A stretch of DNA of 64,000 nt, from positions 95,091,792 to 95,155,791 of the forward strand of contig OZ021724.1 in NCBI GenBank assembly GCA_963978545.1. The letters are read 5' to 3'. The stretch comes from Linyphia triangularis (taxonomy: Eukaryota; Arthropoda; Arachnida; Araneae; Linyphiidae). A program made the position numbers and the translations under genes. Position 1 is the stretch's first letter; each line of letters opens with the position of its first letter. Shown in pieces: positions 34,254-46,980 of this stretch. The notes under the pieces were generated by a model, which was not told the DNA's origin, did not search any database, and saw nothing but the letters and a program-made list of their open reading frames with translations.

Positions 34254-37200
34254 CACCGAGTAATGCAGTTAAGCCATAAACTTATTGAGAAATTTTTTCA
34301 AGGAATGTCCAAGTTGAAAAAAAATAACTATGAATTTTTCAAGCTAAGATGCAAACTTCCCATAGAATTACCAAGAGAGCACTCGTTCATTTCGAACTTC
34401 AAAGCATTTCCGATTAAATTCATGCAGTCCGATGAATTTTATTGATACCTCCAAACTGATACATCACACACGACAGTAGCATTTAAAGTTTAGGCTTAAC
34501 GAATCGCAAATTGACTTCCGATCGCTATTTCAGTTACTTCCGGTTGAATTTTTATTGGAAATCTTTTTTTTTTTTTTTTTTTTTAATCGACGCGACCCGA
34601 ATGTATTGTTTCTTTGCATTATAATTTTATTCTCAGACAGACGAACAGAGCCTAAAATGATGCCCACAAGAGATTGTACCTCAAGTGCAGATCTGTATAG
34701 CTACCGATCGTGGACACAAAGGGCATCAATAATTAGATTGTCTCATTAAAATGAATTGTACCTTGTTTACTTCTGTTGTTTTTATAACAAAATGGGCACT
34801 ACAATTAAAAAGTCTTATAATGTTTTTGCCATGCGATTAATGACGACTTTAAACTAGGGATCGGATATCCGTTTATATTTCAGAGCTTAGATGTTTCCCC
34901 CCCCCCCCCCGTTACCTTTCAGAGTTTTCGAAATATAATCGATAGCTTCAGCAAATCACTGCAAGTAGTAACGCTATTGCATACTCGTTTTTCTACAGGT
35001 AGACAATTTAGCTACAACTCTACCTTTATCCGCTTAGTATTTACCTTATATATCCAGTCCATTAAAAATATATTGTTTATTGGGAAGAGATCTAACCTCT
35101 ACGGAATATTATAAAGTGCCCCTTTCCCAACAAATTTTTGAATGTCCATGTCCAGTCAAAGGATATGAAATTTCTTGTAAACAAAACTTTTAAAGATCCT
35201 TTCCCTTATAGTTTAAGTAGTACAGATGATTTTTTTTTTTTTTTAATATGGATTAATTTCTGGTTCAAACGAAGCAGAACATTTAAATACACGTGGTTTA
35301 ATTGCAATGAAGGTGAAGCTAGCGAAAACCAGCCAAATGGAAACATTCACCCGGAAATCAATAAAATTGTATAATTCCTTGCATAACTAATTAAGTGAAG
35401 ACAAAAGACGACTTTATTGAAACACGAAACTGACGAAACCGACTAACACAAAATGTTATGAGCGGTTACAAGATGTAATATTTGCACTGCACTGATTAGC
35501 AGAGCCTATGTTTGAACCCTGGAATTTCGAGGAGTTCAAAAACTTCTTTCCTGAATGTTTCAACATTAAGTTTAAACGAGGGGGAAAAATTACCTCCCCC
35601 CCTCTCTCTCAACGGATTGAAACAAATTATCTAGTCTTAGCATACATGCATACTCGACTTGAATGTTATCACGTCAACTGTATCCTAAGCAAAAGCCATG
35701 AGTATGTATGAAGAGTGGAGAACATAACTAAGTAGAGCTTCACTCCTCTTATAAAACTTTGAAAAGTACTTTTTTGCACGCATTTGCTAAAACTAATTTG
35801 TATTATAATATAAATAGTTATATGCAAACAGTTCGCAAAAATGCGTGAAATCTGTGTGAACACGCATTGAAAATCCATTTCACCCCATAGAATTAACCGC
35901 ATGCATGAATTCACGCATCGGTGGTTAATTTTTTAAAAATAATATTCTCTTTTATAAAATCAAACATCATACTAGCCATTTTTCGAAAAGCGGCGCTACC
36001 TCCTTACCTTATTCTTTGAAAATAGTGACATTTTCTGAAAAAAATGCGAAATTTTTGTTTATTTTCCAACGATAGTTTTCGAAGTGTCGCCGGCATTTGC
36101 CCGATGGTTTTCGCAGGACACCAGACGGCAAAGTGTTAAAAGTTTAAGGTTTATAATCATCAAGTGTTTTTAGTAGGCATTTAAAAAGCATATTTCCGCT
36201 CTGATACGCAAAATTGTGATCGTGCATCACTGTTATTGTTGTAGTTAATAATTTTTTTAAAAAACTTATTTTGCTTTAGTTTAAAAAAAGTCAGTCTTTG
36301 GATTTTAAAAATACCCCTTAAAATTTAAAGAGGGGGAGAAAATACCATTTCAAAATATTTAACTGGCAAGCACTGTATACAAATAAAAGCAACAATATAA
36401 CATTCAAGATATGTATTACTTTTCCAGCAATAGCGTAATTATTTTAACCTGGCTAAATATACATTTATAAGCAACCGACGCGTCCCTTGCGTAAGAAGAC
36501 GTTATAAATGCACACTTGACAGAGTTAAAATAATAATTTTCCCGTATAACTTTACCACCAAGTAATATATTATAAAAGAAAAACATAACTACTAGATTCA
36601 TCGTAACTTTACTACTCTAATCTGTTTACGAGTAGAAAAAAGTGCGAAAATGTTCCGTGCGTCATCTAGAAAATTGTCTATCCGCGTCATTAATATATGA
36701 AGAACAATGCAATTGAGTGATTAACCTCTTTAAATGCAAATTGTATAGCTAAAAAACTGATATACATGCAAGTGAGGCACATTTCTAAAGAAATGGATGC
36801 TGTTAATTAAGCTTAGCTGTAAAAGTGCAAAGAGGGGACTAAATTAAAAGAAATGCTCTGACGACACATCAGACGAAATTTATTCGACACTTTGAATATT
36901 TTAACAATTAAATCTTGGTAGCTCTACGAAAAATACTCCTTCAGCGGACTATGGTAGTGAGTGTAGGTCCCTTAACAAACTTTTGATATTTGAAAGGAAA
37001 ATCTTAAGAATTTTGGAAGCAGTATAAAGTTGTCTTTAAATAAAGTAAGTGAAGAAAATAAGGGAAGTAACGCTTTTCATAGAAAAGTTATTTTGTATTT
37101 TTGTTTACAATACATCTGCATAGCCTCCGGCTATATAAATTTTGGGCTAGTTTTGCAGATTTTTAACAAAATATACATAGACATTTTCAAAAAAAAAAAA

Positions 37201-40200
37201 AAAAAAGTGTGTGGGGGGGGGGGGGGGGAAGAAGAAGAAGGAGAAAAAAAAAAAAACACAAGGGAAAAAAAAAAAAAACACGCTTTTAGGGTTTTTTAAA
37301 AAAAATTCTCCACAATTCTCAAAATTAAAAAATTTCGAGCAAAATCCTTGACAATTAGATTATTTTACCTCTTCGAAATGTCTTTTTCAATCATTTCCCT
37401 AATATATTATATTGAAATATTCTTGAAAAGAACCGGGATTGCAAATCACAACTAACATAAAACAAGAAATGATATCTTCATTATATTTCTCGCTAGTTTT
37501 GAGGTTAAGTGAAGAATTCTCAAAATGCATGTTCAAACTTCCAACCGTACTGAGAAGATTTTATGACAGACAAATCATAAAGAAACGATGTAGTTGAAAC
37601 CTTGTTAATTTAAGTCGTAGTAACACACCCACTTTCGACGCGACACGAGTTACGACACACTATTAGCATAAGGATTTCGGCTATATTTCAAGGTAGCAGG
37701 CAATTCAAAATGGATTCTTTCTTTCAAAAATAAAAAAAGTAGAGGTATCGTTGTTTAAAATTATACTTATTTTGTGATTGGAATTTTTATTGTTTTTAAA
37801 GAGGATGTAAACAAATTTCCTAAATTTCACTCTGACATTTATAAAGAATTATATTTTAATAATTGATAACAAGTGCAGATATTAAAAATAATGGACATTA
37901 TTGATTACTTAATTAGCTGGTTGGAAATCATTAGCTTATATTAGACATTTCATGAGTACGTATAGAAACTTATTTAAGCCCCTTTACTTATTTGAAGACC
38001 TTATGACATAAATAAAATAAAAGTACAGCGCAAAATTGACAGAAGTATTCGGAATGTTTTAAAAAGATGCTTTGACGTCGACAACGAAACAAGTATGGAT
38101 ATAAGAAATATTTTCTGTAAAAAAAAAGTTTTAAATCCCTTTTTCCACATTTTATGTGTTCTGTTCGATTGGATGACCTTAAGTGAGTTAATTTGTCCAC
38201 CGAAACGGTAATAGAAGCACAGCGTGTTAAAAGCGGTCTTTTAGTGAGAGGCCTCAAAACTTGTTGGAATGTATTATCATCGACAACGAATCTATCTTCC
38301 AAGTTTGCGATCGATTGGATGAGGACAAGTGAATAAATTAATCCCTACGCATATTTGCCTATCACGCACACTAACAAAATCTAAGTTAAAATAAAAGATT
38401 AAAAAACGATTCATCTTTGATTACAATATTTTACTTCTAATGAATAAAAATTGATAAAAAATGCTTATTCTTCAATTGTGGTAAGTTTTTGCGGACGTGA
38501 AAAAGATTTAAGTGATGAACTGTGCTTAAAATGGTAAGAATAAAGAAAATATTCAAAAGAGCGCATAACTAAGACTTTTTGAGATCCCCCCCCCCCCCCC
38601 CTCCAGCAAAGAACTAGAATTCCTGACTCTTCCATTTTTTGTCTTAAACCCATACTACTTAGAACTGTAAGTACGTTATTAATGCGTGCACTTTTTACAG
38701 GTATCTTTCAATTTTTCTTCTTCTTCTTGAGCTTGCAGTTTTAGATAAATGAAATATGAATTCAATTATAGAATTTTTCAAAAGAAAAAAAAAAAAAAAA
38801 AAAGTAGTGATCCTGTTCTTTAAAGTTTAAACATTTAAAAGAAATTTTAAGGACGATAAAAAAAAAAAATTGACAATTTACACTTTGCTTTGTGAGCTAT
38901 TTAGTACACAAAATAGAAAATTCAAAAACAATGTTTAGAATTATAGATTTTTTAATTAAAAAAATAAACAAATAAGTGCTATTTTCTGTAATCTTTTTTT
39001 ATTTCATGCTAGAATAAACATTCAACTGAACAACTGCGCGACGATCCCGTTAGAATTGGAAATGTTAAACTAGTGAGCTTTACCCCTTGAAAGTTAAAAA
39101 CATATAATTATCTTTGTGTGTATTTTTTTTTAAGTGCATTTAAATTTAGCGAATAATATTTGTGATCTGCGCGGACAAGCAGCTTTAAAGAGTGGAATGA
39201 CTTCTTTAAGAGAAGGTAGAAAATGCTATTGTTTATTTTTGCCTTTGGTAGTATCAAATTGAAAAAAAAAAAGTAATTGCTTAGATGAAGGTAGGGAATT
39301 AAATACATTAATCATTAGCTGACATGAATCGAATTGCAAAAGATTTTTTTTAGAAGGACAAATAAAATAACATTAAAAAAAAAAAAAAAAAAAAAAATGA
39401 CCGAAATTGATTGATTGTTAGGGAAGACAACAAGTTAAGATCAATTAAGTACACATTATTTTAAGATGTTGCCTATTTAATTAACTTCGGGGAAACTTTT
39501 TAAATTAAAGCACATGATACTGTGAAAAACGAAAATCCAAACAGGGGCGGATCTAGTAATCTTGGAGAAGCAACCAGAAATAAATATTTTTGTGAAATTG
39601 GACGTTAAAATTTTGCATCAAAGGATTTCGTTAGTTACATGGTTAAATCATTTTTTGTGTGAGGAAAAACAAAACAATATTTCTAAAATGTTCTTCGATA
39701 TTTATATTAGATAATACAAGTTTGAAAGATCAGAAGAGCAGTTTCATTAGAGCTCTTAATAAAGTGTTATGACTCTATAGTTGCCAATACAAAACAGCTT
39801 GCGGAATATTGATAAAGGAAAATTATTATTAAACTCAATTGGTTTAGCGCCATTTGGTGGCTTGTAGCAATCAAAAGATATTCTTAAAAATTAATATACC
39901 TAGTATTGTGACCAAGAGGAAATGATATCTGAAAGGGGAAGGGGGGGGGGGGGGGCAATTACTTCATATTTTCCCCACCAGGTGGAAATTCAGCACTTAT
40001 GGCCGATGGTCTAAGTAGAATTGGAATTTTTCTAAAAGGTTTGGAATTACATTAAAAAAAATTCTGCTAAAGTTAACATGATCTGTCATTTAATTGAATT
40101 GATACAAGTGCCAAATTTATATCTGGAGACAAAAATGTAAGCTAATTACCCCCTCCCCTTTTCAAATATAGTTTCTTCTTGTTATATCATTGTGCCAAAT

Positions 40201-43200
40201 GTAATAAAAATAGGTAGATTAGAATAAGCACAAGAGGACTATAAATACCGTTATGTTAGTATAATTACTCTATACATGATACCAGAAGTTTTGAAATGAA
40301 TTTTGCTAATAAAGGTAATGTTAAAACATTAAGGTAAAACTTTTCTCCCAGCGGTTTTCAATACCACGATTCCATTAAATTTTCTTTTAAAATTTTAATA
40401 ATTTACATGCAAATGTATTGGGCATCAAAAGCTTAAAAATAGTATAATGATTAGACTCTACCTGGGCCATTGGATTTGAATTACGACTCAATAGTAAGAA
40501 TTATTTTGTCTTTCTTTTTTATGGTAATTACTATACCAGAGAATTCCCTTTTCTTACAATCCGTTTAACTTGACATGTTTATATAGATTTTTTCCCATCT
40601 CCAACAAGATAGTAAGCGATTGCGGAAATAAAGATTTGCAAAGGGAAAGTCATTAACGTGTTCCCTTCTTGGCTAAATTGGATGTTTATGGAATGGTAAT
40701 AAGAGGAATTTCAGTTAACATAATAAGGCTTTTCCCTAATCTGCGCTAATAATTCAGCGATTTTAGGACATATTGACGTAACTGGAGCTCAAATAAAAAT
40801 AAAATAATTAACTTTTTATCAAGAAACCTTTCTTTTTCAAACTACCATTTGTATGAGAATTACAGTAGTATAGTTTTGAAAGCCAATTTCCAACAAGTCC
40901 CACATTTACTATGTTTTAAAGAAAATGAAAAACTTTAAAATTATTATTTTTTTTTATGTCGAATTTTGGATATTTATAAGCTAGCTAAGTGCTAAAGTTT
41001 CTTTTGGGGAAGGGCATAAATTAAGTCACGCAAAATTTTGAAATTTTTTTTTATCCCCCCCCCCCCCTCCGCCCCTTCTTTAAAATTATGTCAAGTTGCT
41101 ACAAATTCCTCTCTCATAAAAAAATTAATTTTACCATACCTCTCTGTTTCCAAATATAAAAAAAGAAATGCATATGTATGTAATTAACTCAGAAAGAATA
41201 AAGCCCAACTTATTGCACATTCACTTTCTTGGTTAAATGATCTCAAATGACAGAAGCTTAATTTTTTAAAACTTTAAATGGAGAGGGGGGAAGGAATCAC
41301 CAAAATATTTCTAGCAAAAGTGAAATTGCTTCGTCACGCAAGCGATTACCCCGCCCCCCCTTTCATCTCATGGTCCATTATTTCCCCCTTTGTAGTTTTT
41401 TTTTTTTTTTATGGAAAAAAAAAAGGGGGGGGGGAGGGGAAGAAACACTAAAAATGAGCATAAACCCTAAACTAATATTTTCTAGTTCCAGATATTTATC
41501 TTTAATTTGGAAAAATACAAATTTTTATACCCTTTCATTATGATTATTTTTATGGTAGACTTTCAGGCGTCAGTTTTTTTATACATAAATAATTTCGATC
41601 ATCATAGATGAGACAAACTGTTAATTTGTATACAGAAATCTACTGATGCGTGTCATTCATTTTAACACATTTTAGTTTAATTTTAAGAATTTTTGTTTTT
41701 ACTCCAAATTAAGTATAATACATTTCTAATCTGCTTACACGCATAGGTGACGAGTTTAAAATCATCAATCCAATAAATTGTTTAATACTTCTACTTAACG
41801 ATTCCAGTTTTAAAAATGTTTTTAATTTTATAAAATTTACTAAATGGATGGCGCATTTTTTTAAACGATTTGTTAAGGGTCAAATCGAAATCCGGAAAAC
41901 TAGTTTGGTCTGTAACTATGTTCATATGATTCTCTGAATGTAGTTGTTACTGTACTACAGATTTTAGTATGCAATGTGTAATCTTTTTAAAGTCATAGTT
42001 TAATAACTAATTGAGTTAACTAATTGAGGAGAATATTAGGAGACAAGTGTGATAAACACGTTTGGTGTGGTCGATATGGTGAAGTGGGTGAATCAGCATA
42101 GTACCGAAAAGGCGAGGCTAGATCACCGGACCTCTTGCAAGCTAGGCGCGCATACAGCATTCGGCCGTGAGTGAGGCTATTTGAAGAACATAATATTTTT
42201 CCATCAAAATGCTATTTTACTTTCAATATTTTAAGTTATTATTTTTATAAACATTTTTGTGTTTACTCAAGTGGTCACAAAAACTGCTAAACTACTTATA
42301 TAATTATCCATAAAACATGATAGAATTTGAATGCTTTATTCTTACAATAAAGTACGTAATAATTACGTAAATTAACTTTACATACGTAAAACTAAAAGCT
42401 TTATTTGACTCACAAAAATAAATCATTCTGACACTGAGGAAATAATTAATCAAATAAAAACCGTTTCATTTCAAAATAATTATTGGTTTTCGACAAAGTC
42501 GTTAACTGAAAAAATTTCAAATATGTTACTTTGTCGCAGAACTCCTATTGACCGAGCATATTATGAGATTAGGAATTCATCGATAATGAAACATCTAATG
42601 ACTATTTTTTTCGAGAAGGAGGCGGGGTTCGGAGAGGTTGAATGAAACTACCAACTAAAGAAGTTACGACAGTGTCTAATTGCTATAGTTAATCATAGAA
42701 GAAGACATGCGGACATCGTATGTCGAATTAAGTTTATACTTATAACCTGCTTTTTGTTGATGCATACACCGAATTTCAATTCATTTACAATATTAGGATT
42801 ATGATTTTTGAATATAGAAACAGTTTTCTGAATATATCTCAGTTTTATCAAATACATAAAACTCATTTGTTGGCTCATCTTTTTCAAAGTGGTTTAAGCC
42901 GTATTGTTGTTTTATAGTTTTAAACAAAACCTATTCACTATTGGTGTTGAATATAAAACTTATCAATTAAATTCATTAACCTGAAAATTACTAAACACAC
43001 ATGGTAAAAACTTAAATTTCAAAGTGACACCAGAAACTTAATACTTTACATCCATCGTGTAGACCAGGTTGCTTTAAATCCTATTCACCGTTGTCACGTA
43101 GACGTTTTGCACATTATCCAAATCGGCGACACTAAGAAAAAAACGAGAAATATCCCAACGAGCAGACCTAGAACACACAACATCCGCACAGTCGGGGGAG

Positions 43201-43435
43201 GGTATCCAGAAAACCAGCGATCACATCACCAAACAAAATCTACAAATCGCAGAGGCAATAATCATCCGAAATCCATTTCCACTCTGCAGAGCACAACATA
43301 ACCACCGAATACCACAGTCGGAAGGCAGTATCGCTCATAAAATTAGCAGGTATGCGAACAGGTGTGCGACACCTCCTACGATCCAAAGCGCAGGTTTGCT
43401 TTTGCCCAAAAAAGGTGATTAGACCACCAACTCAC
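33345..43435. other. Large intron or intergenic stretch, no gene recognised
   Basis: About 10 kb of AT-rich sequence with long A, T, G and C runs (33959, 34211, 37186-37280, 38587, 39938, 41056, 41420). A GC-richer patch lies at 42060-42180. Open frames of up to about 100 codons (for example 37988-38302) show no family I recognise. A tail CAGGGGCGGATCTAG at 39543 resembles transposon ends but has no partner. Confidence 0.5.
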
Positions 43436-43498
43436 CAATATCAGCTGGTAGTCGTCCCGCTCCCTCACCAGGAACAGAGGGGCTGACAGGTGCACCAT
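43436..43498 (-). CDS. Patronin: Candidate first coding exon of Patronin
   Basis: ATG at 43498 in a good Kozak context (A at -3, G at +4), with an in-frame TAA a few codons upstream. It is followed by 21 codons and a strong donor (ATTG|GTGAGT), ending in phase 0 as required by the next exon. The encoded end reads RERDDYQLIL. Joined to the next exon it gives Y-x4-A-K, the same spacing as the Y-D-x3-A-K seen before the CH region in vertebrate CAMSAPs. It lies in a GC-richer patch, as expected near a promoter. The distance (13.7 kb) and shortness keep confidence modest; a different first exon could lie elsewhere in intron 1 or upstream. Confidence 0.4.
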
Positions 43499-44232
43499 CT
43501 TCAGCACGATTCGATGAACCACTTAATTTAATTAATCCATTGTAGTGCAAATAATCCAACGCCAGTAGCAGAGAAAATAAAGAGTTAGTATCACATGGAT
43601 GCGGTTGTCTTGTTGGCGACCCGGTATCTGGGCCGCGACTGATGGACACGCAGCGTTGCTGTTGGTTTGCCCCGTGTTTCTCTGCCATCCGCGGCTTGTT
43701 TGCTCCTTTCTACCAAAGTGGTAAGGCAAGTTTTCATTCATTCACTGGTTTCGGTTTTTTGTTTGGTTTTTTGTTGCTTCTTTCGAGTGGCCATAGGTTT
43801 TTGAAAAGGAGAGATCCACCAGACCGAGACCGCTGTGTTTTCCGACGCGAGAAACTAACTAAAAACATCGTTACTTCCAATCCTCTTTTGTTTAAGGTAT
43901 GATAGGAGGTTAAACTGGAGGGGCCATAAGTGCGAACAAAAACCAGGTCCAAAACACGGACGAAAACTTGAATAACTATTCCTTATTTCAAATTTAACGT
44001 CTAGCCGTGGTATCGATTTGAAAGGCTTTTTTTTGCTAATGAGTTTTTTTTTAATTATTATTATTATTTTTTGCAAGTTGTGGTATTGTAGGGAGGTTTC
44101 CAGGTATGCAATCAATAATTTTTGCAAATTAGTACTTGCCGAATCGAGTATTTTAGTATGTTACAAGGTAAATAAAGAGACCTTGAGTTTTGAAAAACGT
44201 CGTAATTAGAACATCTCATGAACCTTACTTAC

Positions 44233-44326
44233 CTGTGAACGATCCTATGTAATGTGAGTGACCAGGAGTAGACGACATATATTTGCCCGACAAGCGACAA
44301 TTTTCCGAACAGTTACAGCAACTCAT
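44233..44326 (-). CDS. Candidate Cys-rich first exon, unidentified
   Basis: ATG at 44326 with an in-frame TAA upstream, 31 codons and one base, then a near-ideal donor (CAG|GTAAGTAAG). The translation starts MSCCNCSENCRLSGKYMSST and continues PGHSHYIGSFT. Clustered cysteines right after Met suggest palmitoylation or metal binding. It ends in phase 1, so it cannot join the phase-0 Patronin exon at 29698 directly. It could be an alternative Patronin start through another exon, the start of another gene, or chance. Confidence 0.3.
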
Positions 44327-46515
44327 GTATACAGAATTAAACGTACCAGTTTATATAGTTTAATGTTGATAACAAAAGCAAAATCATGGTAACTTGGGAT
44401 CACAATCTGGTATCAACGAACCCTTCCCTATCAAACATCATTCATTCTAATTGCTAGCAGTGGTATAGTAAACAATAAAAAGGTAAACCCCATGAACGTA
44501 AAAAAATTATTGAAATGAAAATTCGACAGGAAGTAACTGAATTTAGACTCTTGGTAATATTAAAACAAAAACAACAATAAGCCGAAATAAAAACTTGCGA
44601 AAGAAGAGCATAAAAAAACTCCACCGAGAAATACAACAGATAAAAACTTTCTTTTAAGTAAATTTATTACCTCAGAAAGAAAGTTGTCTTTCTTTCACAA
44701 GCAGCACATTTAAACAAGGGAAAAACAGAATGGATCAGAAAAGAATGAAACGTGTTTTTCATAAAGACAAACAATCTTAACGTAATTTCTAAACAGAAAG
44801 GGGATGAAAGGCAAAAGAACTTTCTGAGGTTAATGATATCCTGTTGTTTGATAACTACGATACACACAAGCGATAACCAACGCTTAGCAAGCATTTACAT
44901 GCGTGCCACGTTTGCTCTAGGGAATAAAGTGCTATCAAAACGTTGGATTATTCTAACGCGGCGTCTTTTGTCATGCATATAGCTTCTTTTCAAACTTTCA
45001 AGAACTAACTACACAGAAAAGATCATCAAGTAAGAGGTGAGTGAGAAAAGCTTTGTTCCCTTCAAAAATGTCAATGGTATAGTAGTAGAGGATTATGAAT
45101 ATTAACATTGACATTTCCCAGAGTCGCCGAAGATATTCTTGTGTATGCACGAAGACACATCAGACAAAATTGAGAAATGTCATCAATTCCTGAAGTAATT
45201 TTTAAAAGTCAAATACTTTATGTAACTTAGGGGGCGCAGTGAGTTTTCTAAAAAAATTAGGTAGGAATTTCAGGGATAGTTCCAAAAATTTCAGGGACAT
45301 TTTAGGGGTAATTCCAAAAATTTTAGGGATAATTTAAAAAAAATTTAGGGATATTTCTCTTTAAGTTGATATAGGCTCCTAATGCAGCCACTCTTTTCAA
45401 AGCATATTTATAGGCAAAAACCTGCCAATTTTCAAAAAACTGAATAATTAATAATTGAAATCTCCTCTGGAGGATTATCTGGTTTTTTTTTTTCTCTAGG
45501 GGTTTGGTGCAAAATCAGAGAATTTTCAAGGTTTTTTTTTCTTTTTCTTTCTAGGATTACCGAATAATTTAAGTATAATTATAGGGAGAAACAAAAAATT
45601 TAAGGAATATAAATTTTATGGCGAATGCGACCCCTGGTAACAGTTTAAATGAATGCGATCTAGATGTCAAATTTCTTTGAGAGAACTATATACTCAGATT
45701 TATCTTCTTGTTTCTATATTAAAACAAAGGATATTACATCTGAAGGTATTATCGCTTCTTATCTTAATTGCAGGAAACAATAAAACATGTAAAATAAAGT
45801 TAATATTTGAAGGACAAGGTAATATTTTTAGAAAAGAGCAAATATGATAAATTATTCATACGCTGTAAAAGGTGTACACGGACTTGCGAACCAACTTCCA
45901 ATTTATTGTACTGTTTTTACATTTGGTGTATGTAGGTTGACTTTAACCGCATTAATAACTCATAGTCCTTTTCATTAACATTACCTGCGATAAAAACACA
46001 ATAACACATTTAATTCAAACAATGCAAAGGTACGTGCAATTTAAAATTTCAGAGTTTCCGACTGACTTCCGAGAAATAAACTGGTCAAGTACGGAACACT
46101 CATATGTCGAGTGTTCCGTACTCAATCGCTTTGCGTGTGAGAACTCCAACATTATCCTTTTTTCTTCTTAGAAGATAACAACAGATTCATCAGACAGTTC
46201 ATGATCAAACTATCTTCTGGGTTAACAGTTTAAGCCCCGATGGAATTCAAACGTAGGTTCATTTCGCAGCGATTGTTCAGCAAAGAAATTGTCAAATAAC
46301 CTGTCTACTAATTACTGGAACCGATACTTTATATGTGTGCCTTAATATTGTCTTTAAAATCAATTTGAGGTTTAAAAACATTAGGTTCGAAAAAAGTAAA
46401 GAAACATGAACGATAGCAATGGTCTTGTAGTTAAAAAATAAACAACACATTTTTGAAATCCTTAACAGAAGATTTTATTTAGCAGGAGTCTATACAGAAA
46501 AAAAATTTGGGTCCG
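44327..46515. other. No gene recognised
   Basis: AT-rich. A possible element at 45228-45638 starts TTAGGGGGCGC and ends GCGACCCCTG with repeated TTTAGGGATA phrases inside and GTAAC outside both ends; the boundaries are uncertain. A perfect short hairpin is at 46088-46122. Confidence 0.45.
46088..46122. repeat. Perfect 14 bp hairpin
   Basis: AGTACGGAACACTC, a 7-base loop (ATATGTC), then GAGTGTTCCGTACT. Perfect complement with no mismatch. Confidence 0.8.
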
Positions 46516-46770
46516 TTTAAGGACTCTTAACAAAATTCCATTTCCAAAAAACTGACCCTTCACAAAATTCCATACGCAACAAAATGACCTTTCACAAAAT
46601 TCCATACGCAACAAAATGACCTTTCACAAAATTCCATAACCCACAATAGGACCCTTCACAAAATTCCATGTCCAACAAACGAACCTTTCACAAAATTCTT
46701 TGTCAAAAAAACCCGGAACCTTCATAAAATTTCCAGTTTGTAAACAGACCAATTACAAAATTGCAAAGTT
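46516..46770. repeat. 32 bp minisatellite, about 8 copies
   Basis: The word CACAAAATTCC recurs at 46561, 46593, 46625 and 46657, with diverged copies at 46529, 46689, 46723 and about 46754: a 32-base period with one 34-base step. The unit is roughly CACAAAATTCCATACGCAAC followed by AAAATGACCTTT. Two central copies are identical; the outer ones are diverged. Confidence 0.9.
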
Positions 46771-46879
46771 TGTTTTATGTCAAAAGGAGAAAACAACCCG
46801 CTTGTCTACGTGTTGGTTTCAAGGAAGTGACGTCATGAACGCCAAACCATATGTTCAAAATATATAAAATTGAAATTTT

Positions 46880-46980
46880 TTCACAAAATTAAAAAAAAAA
46901 AAAAAATAAAAAAAAAAAAATAAAAAAAAAAAATAAAAAAAAAAAAATCACAAAATAGGACTAAAAAAAAAAAAAAAAAG
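46880..46980. repeat. A-rich low-complexity tract
   Basis: About 100 bases of almost pure A with occasional T or C, just past the minisatellite. Confidence 0.9.

Larger units (their letters stand above)
2645..43498 (-). other. Patronin: Patronin/CAMSAP gene, overall span (partial at 3' end)
   Basis: Arthropod ortholog of the CAMSAP family, which binds and stabilises non-centrosomal microtubule minus ends through a C-terminal CKK domain. Fourteen exons between 29698 and 2645 on the minus strand join with matching phases (0,0,2,0,1,1,2,1,2,0,2,2,1,0 at successive exon ends) to give 1,564 codons. Domain order seen: CAMSAP-type calponin-homology region (residues about 1-310), Ser/Arg-rich linker, helical segments around 744-875, a Met/Pro/Gln-rich low-complexity part, the conserved GFYISFEEEP motif (1198), a charged helix (1305-1380), and the start of CKK (1523-1564). 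The family is usually about 1,500-1,700 residues, so little is missing apart from the last two thirds of CKK, which lie off the left edge, and the extreme N-terminus. The span includes the uncertain first exon at 43436-43498. Confidence 0.93.
43100..44340 (-). promoter_or_regulatory. GC-richer patch, possible Patronin 5' region
   Basis: The only kilobase-scale region here with frequent CpG and higher GC, upstream of the coding exons on the minus strand. It holds the candidate first exon (43436-43498) and another exon-like segment (44233-44326) with TATATAAA just before its ATG. Promoter function is inference from composition and position. Confidence 0.3.

Noticed and set aside
39541..40000. 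Transposon starting CAGGGGCGGATCTAG
   Set aside because: The left end resembles known element ends, but no inverted partner or target duplication was found nearby.
43419..43688. Longer minus-strand frame (90 codons, starting MAEKHGANQQQ) as Patronin first exon
   Set aside because: With the GTGAGT donor it would end in phase 1, which does not fit the phase-0 exon at 29698; the shorter frame at 43498 does fit.
46516..46770. CRISPR-like array (32-base period)
   Set aside because: Whole units repeat with drift rather than constant repeats with unique spacers, and the window is clearly eukaryotic; it is a minisatellite.
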